From contig NZ_BMVW01000006.1 in assembly GCF_014650915.1 (NCBI RefSeq), positions 201,811 through 265,810 of the forward strand: a DNA stretch of 64,000 nt. Direction: 5' to 3'. The DNA is from Streptomyces poonensis (GTDB taxonomy: Bacteria; Actinomycetota; Actinomycetes; Streptomycetales; Streptomycetaceae). Shown in pieces: positions 17,494 to 25,368 of the stretch. Numbering within the stretch: the first letter of the stretch is position 1; each line of letters opens with the position of its first letter. Made by a program: the position numbers and the translations under genes. The notes below the pieces were generated by a model, which had not been told where the DNA came from, searched no databases, and worked only from the letters and a program-made list of their open reading frames with translations.

Positions 17494-19511
17494 CGGCCCG
17501 CCGCACCCGGCCTCCGGCCCAGCAGCTCCGCCAGCCCCCGGCGGGTGGCGGCCAGCACCACCCGGTCCTGCTTGCGGAGCACATACGTGGAGGGCAGGTC
17601 CCAGACCAGTCCGGACGGCGCGCCGGGCGCCCTTGTAGCACGCGGCGCCGCGAGGTCGGCCGCGCGCTCGGCCGGGTCCGCCGTGTCCAGGGCCAGCACC
17701 CGCCAGGCCCCCGCCCGGAACGCCTCGCCCACGGTCCGCCCCTCCAGCCGCGGGTTCCCGTCCACCTCGACGGCCGCGAACAGCAGCACCCGCCGCTCGA
17801 CCGGTATGGCTCCCAGGATCTGCCGCCCCATCACGGCCCCGGCGAACGCGGGTGCCGCCAGGTGCGACACGCTTCGGCTCCGGGTCAGCGCCCGCGGATG
17901 CGCGGCCCGCAGCGTGCGGTAGACGGCGGTCGCGAAGTCGTCGTCGTACAGCCGGAGGACCACCCGCAGGTCGGGTCTGAGCGACCGGGCGTACAGCGCG
18001 GCCTCCAGGTTGGTGGTGTCCTCGCTCGTCAGCGCCAGCAGCGCGTGCGCCCGGTGGATCTTCGCGGCCTCCAGCACCCCTTCCTGCGTGACGTCCCCCA
18101 GGATCACCGGCACCCGCAGCCGCCGCGCCGCCGCCAGGCCCCGCGCGTCGGGGTCCGCCTCGACGCACACGACAGGGATGTGCAGCTCCCGCAGCCGGGT
18201 CAGCACCCGTGTCCCGATCTTGCCGAGCCCAAGCAGTACCACGTGCCCCGACAGGCCGCGCGGTGGCTTCCGCGGTGCGGTGCCGCTGCGGAACGTACCG
18301 AGCGCCTCCAGCACGGCGGCCAGCAGCACCGGCAGCAACAGCAGCCCCATCAGCCCGGACAGGAGTTGCAGCACCTGCTCGCCCAGCGTTCTGCCGACCG
18401 CGGGCTCGTTGATGGCGAAGAGATCGAGCAGCGTGATGTACGTCGCCCGCAGCGGATCCTCGTCGGTGATCACCACCTGTGCCACGGCCAGCGCGACCAC
18501 ACACGCCACCAGCCCCGCCAGCGACCACCGCAGCCGCCGTGAGAACAGGGACTGGAACATTCCGAGCGGTACGCCCGCGCGCCCGGGCGGCAGCTCGGGC
18601 CCCGCGTACGACACGGTCTCCAGCACGACGGTGCCGCGCCCGCCCGCCGCGGCCGTCTCGCTCTCGTCGGGCAGGAGCCGCGGCCCGCGCGGCCCACTGC
18701 TCTCGGACCCCTCGTCCCCGGCGGGGTCGCTGGTCGTCGTGGACAGCAGGGCCAGTGTGCACAGCCCGGCCCCCTGACCGGCCCCCTGCCCCGGCGCACG
18801 CTCCACGGCCCGCAGCATCAGCCCGTCGGTCTGCACGACCTTGCTGGTACCGGCGACAGCGGTAGCGGCCAGCGCGGGCGCGGCCGTGTCGGCGTCGGAC
18901 AGCACGGTGGTGGACGCGTCGAACCCGAACCGCCCCCGCGCGCCGCCCCCCGACCCGTCATCCGTCCCGTCCCCCGTCCCGTCACTCGTCCCGTCCCCCG
19001 TCCCGTCACCGTCTCCGACGGCCAGGTCCGATGCCTGATCGAGCAGTTCCTCGATGTGCTGGCCCAGCCGCCGGTTGTAGAGCCGCAGGACGAGCCGCAG
19101 CCGTGGGTTGAGCCGCCGGGCCGTCAGCGCGGCCCGGATGTTGGTCTCGTCGTCGTCGTACACGAGCGCCAGTGCGGCGGCCCGCTCCACCCCCGCCTCG
19201 GCCAGCACGGCCTCGCTCGCCTCGGCGGCCTCCACCACACGGTCCCGGGCCCCGGCCGCACCGGCACCGGCACCCGCACCCGCACCCGGAGATCCCACTG
19301 CTTCCGAGTCACCGTTCCCGCCGGCCCGGCCGACCACCGCGGAGAACGCGGAGAACCGGTCCAGCCACGCCGGTGTCCGGGCCCGCCCGACCACCGGCTG
19401 CCGCGCGACCGGCTCGCGCGGCGGTACGACGAGGACCACCTGCTCCCGGTAGACGCTCCGCAACTCGGCCGCCAGCCGCAGCGCGAGCCCGTCGTCGCCG
19501 CACACCACCAT
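17487..19511 (-). CDS. RCK/TrkA-N domain ion-channel-like protein (CASTOR/POLLUX type)
   Basis: A large (about 674 residues) membrane protein with two NAD-binding RCK/TrkA-N domains around a pore region. The first Rossmann motif is MVVCGDDGLALRLAAEL; the hydrophobic centre (GLVACVVALAVAQVVI, then a re-entrant segment ITLLDLFAINEPAVGRTLG, then LLSGLMGLLLLPVLLAAVLE) resembles a two-helix channel; the second Rossmann motif is VVLLGLGKIGTRVLTRL, followed by ADPDARGLAAARRL. The first domain holds long Gly/Asp and Gly/Ala low-complexity inserts. Start is uncertain: the ATG at 19511 leaves room for a promoter, but the frame is open to an ATG at 19628 inside the iterons. Likely an ion transporter gated by nucleotide. 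Confidence 0.8.
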   Translation of the reverse strand: MVVCGDDGLALRLAAELRSVYREQVVLVVPPREPVARQPVVGRARTPAWLDRFSAFSAVVGRAGGNGDSEAVGSPGAGAGAGAGAAGARDRVVEAAEASEAVLAEAGVERAAALALVYDDDETNIRAALTARRLNPRLRLVLRLYNRRLGQHIEELLDQASDLAVGDGDGTGDGTSDGTGDGTDDGSGGGARGRFGFDASTTVLSDADTAAPALAATAVAGTSKVVQTDGLMLRAVERAPGQGAGQGAGLCTLALLSTTTSDPAGDEGSESSGPRGPRLLPDESETAAAGGRGTVVLETVSYAGPELPPGRAGVPLGMFQSLFSRRLRWSLAGLVACVVALAVAQVVITDEDPLRATYITLLDLFAINEPAVGRTLGEQVLQLLSGLMGLLLLPVLLAAVLEALGTFRSGTAPRKPPRGLSGHVVLLGLGKIGTRVLTRLRELHIPVVCVEADPDARGLAAARRLRVPVILGDVTQEGVLEAAKIHRAHALLALTSEDTTNLEAALYARSLRPDLRVVLRLYDDDFATAVYRTLRAAHPRALTRSRSVSHLAAPAFAGAVMGRQILGAIPVERRVLLFAAVEVDGNPRLEGRTVGEAFRAGAWRVLALDTADPAERAADLAAPRATRAPGAPSGLVWDLPSTYVLRKQDRVVLAATRRGLAELLGRRPGAAGRG

Positions 19512-19610
19512 GTGCGCCCCGTCGGCGAGCGATCCGCTCCGATGCGACCCACGTTGATATGGAAGGCTCCCCACGAGGGAGAAGACTGCCGCACAGTTGT
19601 GCGTGGTTCC

Positions 19611-19640
19611 ACTGTCAACCACCGTCAACCGCTGTCAACC
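19611..19640. promoter_or_regulatory. three tandem 10-bp iterons in a divergent promoter region
   Basis: Three uninterrupted 10-bp copies of RCYGTCAACC (ACTGTCAACC, ACCGTCAACC, GCTGTCAACC) lie between the channel gene and the ATP-grasp-like gene. On the minus strand each reads TTGAC, so each copy could also supply a -35 element. A 12-bp dyad GCACAGTTGTGC sits at 19591-19602. The 10-bp period puts the repeats on one face of the helix, as expected for cooperative protein binding. Confidence 0.6.
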
Positions 19641-19681
19641 ACTGATGAACATCGGTGACCGAGCCGAGAAGAGGACGCCCC

Positions 19682-20518
19682 GTGCCGCCCCGCCCCAGCC
19701 TGCTGTACGTCACGGACCTCACCTACGAGGCGAGGGGCCGGCGCTACTGCGACGAGGACATCCACCTCTCCTCCCGCCTCCGCGCGCACTTCGATGTCGC
19801 GCTGTGCCACCCGCTCGACGCCATTGCGATGATGGACCGCTTCGACGCCGTCGTGGTCCGCAACAGCGGCCCCGTCCTGCACTACCAGCAGGAGTACGAC
19901 GCCTTCCGTGCCCGGGCGGCGGAGCGCGGCACCCGGGTCTACAACCCGCTGACGGGCCGCGGCGACATGGCGGGCAAGCAGTACCTGCTGGACCTGACGA
20001 GGGCGGGTTACCCGGTCATCCCCACGATCGACCGCCCGGAAGACCTGCACCACCTTCCCGAGAGCGCCCTGTACGCGGTGAAACCGAAGGCGGGAGCCGA
20101 CTCGATAGGCCTGCGCTTCGTACCGCGGGAGGAACTGGACGGCCTGGACGGCCTGTTCCGCGGCGACGGCGACGTCCTCGTCCAGCCGCGCGTCGACTTC
20201 CGCCACGAGGTGTCGTTCTACTACGTCGACGACACGTTCCAGTACGCGCTGTACGCCCCCGACCCCGACCGCCGCTGGGTCCTGGAACCCTACGAGCCCA
20301 CCGCTGAGGACCTCGCCTTCGCCCGGCGCTTCATCACCTGGAACACCCTCGATCACGGCATCCAGCGCGTCGACGCCTGCCGCACCCAGGAGGGTGACCT
20401 CCTCCTGGTCGAGCTGGAGGACCTGAACCCGTACCTCTCCCTCGACCGGATCCCCGCCCTCGCCCGGGACGCCTTCGTCACCGCGATGGCGAAGTCCCTG
20501 GACGACTTCCTGGCATGA
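19682..20518 (+). CDS. ATP-grasp-like protein of unknown function
   Basis: A 278-residue soluble protein whose layout suggests an ATP-grasp ligase: an N-terminal Rossmann-like half (SLLYVTDLTYEARGRRYCDE, DAVVVRNSG), a central ATP-grasp-like segment (MAGKQYLLDLTRAGYPVIPT, YAVKPKAGADSIGL) and a C-terminal metal/ATP region ending LLLVELEDLNPYLSLD, where the Glu and Asn are the usual Mg ligands. The substrate is unknown. I chose GTG at 19682 because AAGAGG precedes it at good spacing; GTG at 19655 is the alternative. It stands alone behind the iterons and before a 15-bp terminator stem. Confidence 0.7.
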   Translation: MPPRPSLLYVTDLTYEARGRRYCDEDIHLSSRLRAHFDVALCHPLDAIAMMDRFDAVVVRNSGPVLHYQQEYDAFRARAAERGTRVYNPLTGRGDMAGKQYLLDLTRAGYPVIPTIDRPEDLHHLPESALYAVKPKAGADSIGLRFVPREELDGLDGLFRGDGDVLVQPRVDFRHEVSFYYVDDTFQYALYAPDPDRRWVLEPYEPTAEDLAFARRFITWNTLDHGIQRVDACRTQEGDLLLVELEDLNPYLSLDRIPALARDAFVTAMAKSLDDFLA

Positions 20519-20530
20519 GGCCGGCCGGGG

Positions 20531-20567
20531 TGCGGTTTTCCGCAGGTGAGCACTGCGGAAAACCGCA
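20531..20567 (+). terminator. terminator of the ATP-grasp-like gene
   Basis: TGCGGTTTTCCGCAG (20531-20545) and CTGCGGAAAACCGCA (20553-20567) form a perfect 15-bp stem with a seven-base loop, 13 bp after the stop codon. No U tract follows, as is usual in streptomycetes. Confidence 0.85.
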
Positions 20568-20675
20568 GCCGACCGGACGGCAATCCTCATACCGTCGCTG
20601 AGCTGCGATTTCTAGCGTGGAGGGCGATCGGGGCGCCTGCCCCGGGCCAACCGACCCGCCCGCTTGGAGACGCAT

Positions 20676-21338
20676 ATGCACCTCACATCCCTGGCCCTGC
20701 CGCAGGAACCCGCGGACGGCATCGCGGGCTGGGCCGCCGATCTCGTCGACACCCTGGGCGGCCCCGGAGCCGGACTGGCCATCGCGCTGGAGAACCTCTT
20801 CCCGCCGCTGCCGAGCGAGGTGATCCTGCCGCTGACCGGGTTCGCCGCCGGCCAGGGAGCCCTCACCCTGGCCTCGGCGCTGTTCTGGACCACGCTGGGC
20901 TCGGTCACGGGAGCCATGGCCCTGTACTACATCGGCATGCTCTTCGGCCGTGCCCGTATGCACGCGATCTGGGCGAGGCTGCCGCTGGTGAAGGCCTCCG
21001 ACCTGGAGCGCACGGAGGAGTGGTTCGCGAAACACGGCACCAAGGCGGTCTTCCTCGGCCGTATGGTGCCCATCTTCCGCAGCCTCATCTCCGTCCCCGC
21101 CGGAGTGGAGCGCATGCCGCTGCCCCTGTTCGTCATGCTGACCACGCTCGGCAGCCTGATCTGGAACTCCGTCCTGGTGATGGCCGGTTACTGGCTGGGC
21201 GGCCAGTGGGAGGTGGTGGAGACGTACGTCGGGATCCTCTCCAAGGGAGTGCTGGTCCTGGTGGCCGTCGCCCTCGCGGCGTACGTGGCCGTACGGCTGC
21301 GCGGCCGCGACGGGGGTCGGCACCGCCGCGCCGCATGA
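20676..21338 (+). CDS. DedA-family membrane protein
   Basis: A 220-residue DedA/SNARE-associated family membrane protein; members are thought to flip lipids such as undecaprenyl phosphate or phosphatidylethanolamine. Signature segments are ENLFPPLPSEVILPLTGFAA, GSVTGAMALYYIGMLFGR, the amphipathic WFAKHGTKAVFLGRMVPIFR with its conserved Arg and Pro, and the terminal helices. The ATG at 20676 follows TTGGAGA; a TTG at 20664 in frame is less likely. It precedes the two-component pair by about 125 bp. Confidence 0.92.
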   Translation: MHLTSLALPQEPADGIAGWAADLVDTLGGPGAGLAIALENLFPPLPSEVILPLTGFAAGQGALTLASALFWTTLGSVTGAMALYYIGMLFGRARMHAIWARLPLVKASDLERTEEWFAKHGTKAVFLGRMVPIFRSLISVPAGVERMPLPLFVMLTTLGSLIWNSVLVMAGYWLGGQWEVVETYVGILSKGVLVLVAVALAAYVAVRLRGRDGGRHRRAA

Positions 21339-21463
21339 CGCACCGCGAGCGCGCCCGCACGGGGGACCGGAGGGTCCCGCTGCCCGGCCACCCGGATCGT
21401 CCCTGTCCCGGCCGCCCGGATCTTCCTTGTTCCGTCCGCACACCCGAACTAGTCTCGATCCCT

Positions 21464-22726
21464 GTGCAGGGGGAATCCGCAGGCGGCCGCGCAGGCAACT
21501 CCGCAGCCGGCCACGCGGGGATCGCCGCCCACCACCGCCTGCCGGGCCCATGGGACGGCCGGAACGGCGAGGACGACGCCGCGGCGATCGGCCGCCGCCC
21601 CTCCTGGCCGCTCCGGAGCGTCGGCGCGCTCCTCGGCTGCGCCACCGCCCTGCTCGGCTCTCTCCACTTCCTGCTCGTCGGCACCGCCCTCGGCCCCTTC
21701 CTGCTGTGGCCGCTCACCCGGACCAGCGCGTTCGGCGTCCTCATGACCGGAGCGCGCCGGCTGGCGGCCCTGGAACGGGGCCGCCGGTCCGTCTTCTTCG
21801 GCGATCGCTTCCCCGAGCACTACAAGGCGTCCGACCACAAGATCCTCCGCTATCTGGCGGTCCGCAGCTGGACGGGGCTGCTGTGCGGCATCGTGATCGG
21901 GCTGCTGGCTTTCGGCGTCGTCCTGGCGGGTGTCCTGGTGCGGGGAACGGCCCAGGGCGGCGTCCGCTGGGACGAACTGCTGACGCAGGTGCTCCTCGGC
22001 GCGGTGCTGCTCTTCCTCGACCTCCAGGGGCTCCACTCGCTCGCCGCCCTGGACGCGCGGACCGCCCGCGAGTGTTTCGGTCCCTCCGAGCGGGAACTGC
22101 TGCGGCGGCGCATCCGTGAACTGGCCACCAGCCGGGCAGCGGTCGTACAGGCGGTGGACGCCGAACGCCGGCGCATCGAGCGCGATCTCCACGACGGCAT
22201 CCAGCAACGTCTGGTGGCGCTGGCCATGCTGCTCGGCCGGGCCCGCAGAGGACGCAGCCCCGAACAGGCGGAAGCCCTGCTGCGCCAGGCCCACCAGGAG
22301 TCCCAGGACGTCCTCGCCGAACTGCGCGAAGTGGCCTGGCGGGTCTATCCCTCGGCGCTGGACAGCCTGGGCCTGGAGGAGGCGCTGGCCGGGGTCTCCG
22401 AGCGGTGCGCCGTCCCGGTCCGTACGGAGTACGACGTCGCCGGGCCGCTGCCGCAGCCAGTGGCGACCGCCGCCTACTTCGTGGTGTCGGAGTGCGTGAC
22501 CAACGCCGCCAAGCACTCCGGCGCCACGGCCGTCTCCGTACGGGTGGAACTGCACGGCGGGATGCTCGTGGTGCGCATCCAGGACAACGGCAGGGGCGGC
22601 GCGAACCCCGCGGGGACCGGTCTGAGCGGACTGCGCAGCCGGGTGGCCGCGCTGGACGGCGCCCTGCACATCGACAGCCCCGAAGGGGGACCCACCACCA
22701 TGACCGCGGAGCTCCCATGCGCGTGA
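21464..22726 (+). CDS. NarL-type sensor histidine kinase
   Basis: A 420-residue membrane histidine kinase. Hydrophobic segments between about residues 45 and 200 form a four-helix sensor (for example GLLCGIVIGLLAFGVVLAGV), then the HisKA_3 phosphoacceptor ERRRIERDLHDGIQQRLVAL with His243, and a short HATPase_c domain (SECVTNAAKHSGA, VRIQDNGRG, GTGLSGLRSRV). The GTG at 21464 is only nine bases from a TAGTCT -10-like hexamer, suggesting a leaderless transcript. It overlaps the response regulator by 10 bp and is its partner. The stimulus is unknown. Confidence 0.92.
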   Translation: MQGESAGGRAGNSAAGHAGIAAHHRLPGPWDGRNGEDDAAAIGRRPSWPLRSVGALLGCATALLGSLHFLLVGTALGPFLLWPLTRTSAFGVLMTGARRLAALERGRRSVFFGDRFPEHYKASDHKILRYLAVRSWTGLLCGIVIGLLAFGVVLAGVLVRGTAQGGVRWDELLTQVLLGAVLLFLDLQGLHSLAALDARTARECFGPSERELLRRRIRELATSRAAVVQAVDAERRRIERDLHDGIQQRLVALAMLLGRARRGRSPEQAEALLRQAHQESQDVLAELREVAWRVYPSALDSLGLEEALAGVSERCAVPVRTEYDVAGPLPQPVATAAYFVVSECVTNAAKHSGATAVSVRVELHGGMLVVRIQDNGRGGANPAGTGLSGLRSRVAALDGALHIDSPEGGPTTMTAELPCA

Positions 22727-23361
22727 TGATCGCCGAGGACTCGACCCTGCTGCGGGAGGGCCTGGTCCGCCTGCTGGCCGAGGAGGAGCACGAGGTCCTG
22801 GCCGCCGTCGGTGACGCGGCATCCCTCCTGAACGAGATGGAGACACGGCAACCGGACATCGTCGTCCTCGACATCCGGATGCCCCCGACCCACACCGACG
22901 AGGGACTGCGCGCGGCACTGGAGATCCGCGAACGCCGGCCCGAGACCGGCGTCCTCATGCTCTCCCAGCACATCGAACGCACCTACGCGGCCCAACTGCT
23001 GGCCACCAGCGCGGAACGCGTGGGATACCTCCTCAAGGACCGCGTCGCTCAGGTCGACGACTTCCTGGACGCACTGGAACGCATCCACGCGGGCGGCGCG
23101 GCCATCGACCCCGAGGTGGTACGGCAACTGGTCGTCCGCACCACCCACGGAGACCCTCTGACCCGCCTCACCCCCCGCGAACGCAGCGTCCTGGAAGCCC
23201 TGGCCCAGGGCCACACCAACGCGGCCATCGCGCAGAAACTGCACATCTCGCAGAGCGCGGTGGAGAAGAACCTCAACACGATCTTCGACAAGCTGAACCT
23301 GACGCACACCACCGGTTACAGCCGACGCATCCTGGCGGTCCTGAGGTACCTGGAGTCGTAG
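22717..23361 (+). CDS. LuxR/NarL-family response regulator
   Basis: A 214-residue response regulator paired with the upstream kinase. The receiver domain opens RVMIAEDSTLLREGLVRLL and has the phosphoacceptor Asp52 in VVLDIRMPP and the conserved Lys in GYLLKDRV; the DNA-binding domain is a LuxR helix-turn-helix (LTPRERSVLEALAQGHTNAA, then SQSAVEKNLNTIFDKL). The start lies within the last ten bases of the kinase gene. It ends 36 bp before a strong hairpin, after which the AICE begins. Confidence 0.94.
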   Translation: MRVMIAEDSTLLREGLVRLLAEEEHEVLAAVGDAASLLNEMETRQPDIVVLDIRMPPTHTDEGLRAALEIRERRPETGVLMLSQHIERTYAAQLLATSAERVGYLLKDRVAQVDDFLDALERIHAGGAAIDPEVVRQLVVRTTHGDPLTRLTPRERSVLEALAQGHTNAAIAQKLHISQSAVEKNLNTIFDKLNLTHTTGYSRRILAVLRYLES

Positions 23362-23397
23362 CCGGCCGGGGCCGGCCCCCGCTGCCGCACAAACACT

Positions 23398-23433
23398 CAG
23401 AGGCCCATTCGCGATCAAGCGAATGGGCCTCTG
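23398..23433. terminator. bidirectional terminator at the left edge of the AICE
   Basis: CAGAGGCCCATTCGC and GCGAATGGGCCTCTG make a perfect 15-bp stem with loop GATCAA. It ends the response-regulator transcript and, before integration, would also have ended the tRNA-Pro gene from the other side, since it sits immediately beyond the tRNA 3' end in attL. Confidence 0.88.
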
Positions 23434-23438
23434 ACCTG

Positions 23439-23482
23439 TGTCGGGGTGGCGGGATTTGAACCCACGACCTCTTCGTCCCGAA
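23439..23482. repeat. attL: 44-bp copy of the tRNA-Pro 3' half
   Basis: Identical over 44 bases to 32543-32586 and running from just past the tRNA 3' end to the anticodon loop; sequence diverges on both sides. This is the left attachment site; the crossover probably occurs in the anticodon-loop region. Confidence 0.93.
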
Positions 23483-23538
23483 GCAACTTGGGCGCGGGCT
23501 TGACCTTGGGCTGGTGTGGCTCTCACCTGGTGCGATGG

Positions 23539-23578
23539 TCCGCTGGTGTGCGTGGGTGTCCGCCGGTGTGCGCGGGCG
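23539..23578. repeat. two tandem 20-bp repeats next to attL
   Basis: TCCGCTGGTGTGCGTGGGTG (23539-23558) is followed directly by TCCGCCGGTGTGCGCGGGCG (23559-23578), 17 of 20 identical. The spacing of two helical turns and the position just inside attL fit Xis or integrase arm-binding sites. Confidence 0.6.
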
Positions 23579-23580
23579 TT

Positions 23581-23597
23581 GTCACGCAGTTAGACAC
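23581..23597. repeat. left copy of a 17-bp arm-type repeat
   Basis: GTCACGCAGTTAGACAC recurs with one mismatch as GTCACGCAGATAGACAC at 32467-32483, beside attR, in the same orientation. Shared sites near both ends of the element are expected for integrase arm binding. Confidence 0.65.
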
Positions 23598-23657
23598 TCA
23601 CCCTGCCGACGCTACCGGTGCCCTGCCGAGCAGTAGAGGTTGAGCCGGTCGCACAGC

Positions 23658-23915
23658 TCATGCCTCCGGCTCGTCTTCGTCCTCTACCCACTCGACGTCT
23701 ACATCGGTGTAGTGAGCTGATTGCTCGGCCCATCTGTAGTCCCAAGTCATGCGACTACGGACTGTGGTGACACTACCGTCGAGTAGCTCGCCCTTGGCGG
23801 CTTCTATAGCGGCGCTCACGGCAGCCTCATAGGCGGCCTTGATCCTTGCCGCGTGAATCTTTCGTTCCCCCATCTCAAACTCAAGCGTTACGGTCAAGAC
23901 CTTGGGCGTACTCAT
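23658..23915 (-). CDS. small AICE cargo protein, unknown function
   Basis: An 85-residue protein I do not recognise. It reads MSTPKVLTVTLEFEMGERK, then an Ala-rich helix (RIKAAYEAAVSAAIEAAKGE), a short strand region and a very acidic C-terminal tail (DVDVEWVEDEDEPEA). No Cys pairs or membrane segment. The ATG at 23915 has GGGAGG eight bases upstream, so it is likely a real gene. Codon use is AT-richer than the host, like the divergent kinase gene 166 bp away, with which it may form a cargo unit. Confidence 0.65.
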   Translation of the reverse strand: MSTPKVLTVTLEFEMGERKIHAARIKAAYEAAVSAAIEAAKGELLDGSVTTVRSRMTWDYRWAEQSAHYTDVDVEWVEDEDEPEA

Positions 23916-24081
23916 AGTTGCTCCCCTCCCGCAGATGTAAGACCTGCCACGTGCTCTCTGATCAAAGCATGTGACCCTCATCGCCGCAGGTGTTCTACGC
24001 ACGTCACATGACCTCCGTCCGAGCATCAGGCCGAGTACGATGCGATGACCTTCATGCCGGCGCCCGGGGGTGGGACGAGTC

Positions 24082-25368
24082 GTGGCGAAGTTTTCTAGAA
24101 TTGAGAAGATTCGAGACGGGGGACAAGCAACCGTCTGGAGAGCGAAGTACCTCGAACGGGATCGTCTTGTCGCGATGAAGTTCCCGCTGGAGTCCACAGA
24201 TCTATCTCCAGACGAGGAAAATAGGGCTCGCTTTGTGCGCGAGGTGCGGTGTCAAAGTGCGCTTCGCCACCCGGGTGTTATGCCGATCATCGCAATGAAT
24301 CTCAATGAGGCCAGCCCATTCTATGTCATGCCGCTCGCTAGCTTTTCGCTGCAGGATCTCCTGCAGTCGCGCAGTGTTGAGTGGGATGAAACCCTCGTCA
24401 TGGTTATGGAAGTATTGAACGCTCTGGCTTACGCCCATGCCGAAGGGATTATACATAGGGACTTGAAGCCCGAAAATATCCTATACCTTGATGATCGCTG
24501 GGTAGTGTCTGACTTCGGGCTCTGCAAAGATGTTAACTCGAATAGTTTGACGATGACCCGTCAGGAAATCCTGTTCGGCTCCCTGCCGTACATGGCTCCG
24601 GAGCAGTACGACGATCCTCATAATGTTGGCGTAACGGCCGACATTTTCGCGATGGGGCAGATACTTTACTATTGCGTCGTAGGTGAGATCCCATATCCGC
24701 GAGCTAGAGTGGCGAAGATTCCTTCCGACTTCCGTTATGTGATCACTAAGTGTGTTGCGGAAGAGCCTGAAGACCGCTTCCAGTCGGTAGCTGACCTACG
24801 GCGAGCGCTGGAACTGGCCACTGCTCCGAGTGATGAGCTGGCTGCGCCGACGGAGCGGGCTCAAGCGCTGCGTGAAAAGGCCGTCGAAAAGGCGGCTGAT
24901 GCGGTTCCTGATCTGCTGCGTTTCCTGTCGGAGAGGTCTGACGACGAAGTTTTCTTCAAGGAGTTCTTGCCCAGTCTTCCGGGCGATGTAATAGAGGCCA
25001 TGGCGGAAGAGGATCCCTCGGTTTTCTCTCACGTGGTCCGAGTTTTTGACGGATACGCTGACGGTAGTCACCCCTTCAGTTACACTGACGAGCTCGCGAA
25101 CTTCTTCCGTAATGTGCTGTGGTCCAGTGATGATGTATTGCTTCGGCAAATTGCGCTACGGAGGATCTTTCGGCTGGGAGTCGATCATAACCGCTTTTAT
25201 ATTGGCGATGTGTTCGCGTCAGCGGTCCGTAGGTTGAGTTCACCGCACGAGGTTCAGTTCGTTGCAGATCTGTTGCGCGAGGATGTGCAAGGTGCCAAAT
25301 TTATGGCTCATTACCTGAAGAGGTTCGCTATTCCCGATGCTATTCGGCGAGAACTGCCGGACGTGTAG
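24082..25368 (+). CDS. AICE-borne Hanks-type Ser/Thr kinase with C-terminal helical domain
   Basis: A 428-residue soluble protein kinase, foreign to the host in base composition (many A/T third positions, ATA, CTA and AGA/AGG codons). The kinase domain (1-250) has a minimal glycine loop DGGQATVWRA, ATP lysine K33, HRDLKPEN with catalytic Asp127, DFG from Asp144 and YMAPEQYDDPH; all residues for catalysis are present. The rest (about 255-428) is helical and acidic with no transmembrane segment and no known domain; the repeated RQIALRRIF and LLRED style helices hint at a HEAT-like array. GTG at 24082 is chosen; GTG at 24070 is possible. No transfer role is known for such genes; defence or signalling cargo is plausible. 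Confidence 0.85.
   Translation: MAKFSRIEKIRDGGQATVWRAKYLERDRLVAMKFPLESTDLSPDEENRARFVREVRCQSALRHPGVMPIIAMNLNEASPFYVMPLASFSLQDLLQSRSVEWDETLVMVMEVLNALAYAHAEGIIHRDLKPENILYLDDRWVVSDFGLCKDVNSNSLTMTRQEILFGSLPYMAPEQYDDPHNVGVTADIFAMGQILYYCVVGEIPYPRARVAKIPSDFRYVITKCVAEEPEDRFQSVADLRRALELATAPSDELAAPTERAQALREKAVEKAADAVPDLLRFLSERSDDEVFFKEFLPSLPGDVIEAMAEEDPSVFSHVVRVFDGYADGSHPFSYTDELANFFRNVLWSSDDVLLRQIALRRIFRLGVDHNRFYIGDVFASAVRRLSSPHEVQFVADLLREDVQGAKFMAHYLKRFAIPDAIRRELPDV

Noticed and set aside
23446..23643. A 65-codon frame starting MAGFEPTTSSSR
   Set aside because: This peptide is the classic false gene read from the antisense of a tRNA 3' end; it lies over attL. The same appears at 32550.
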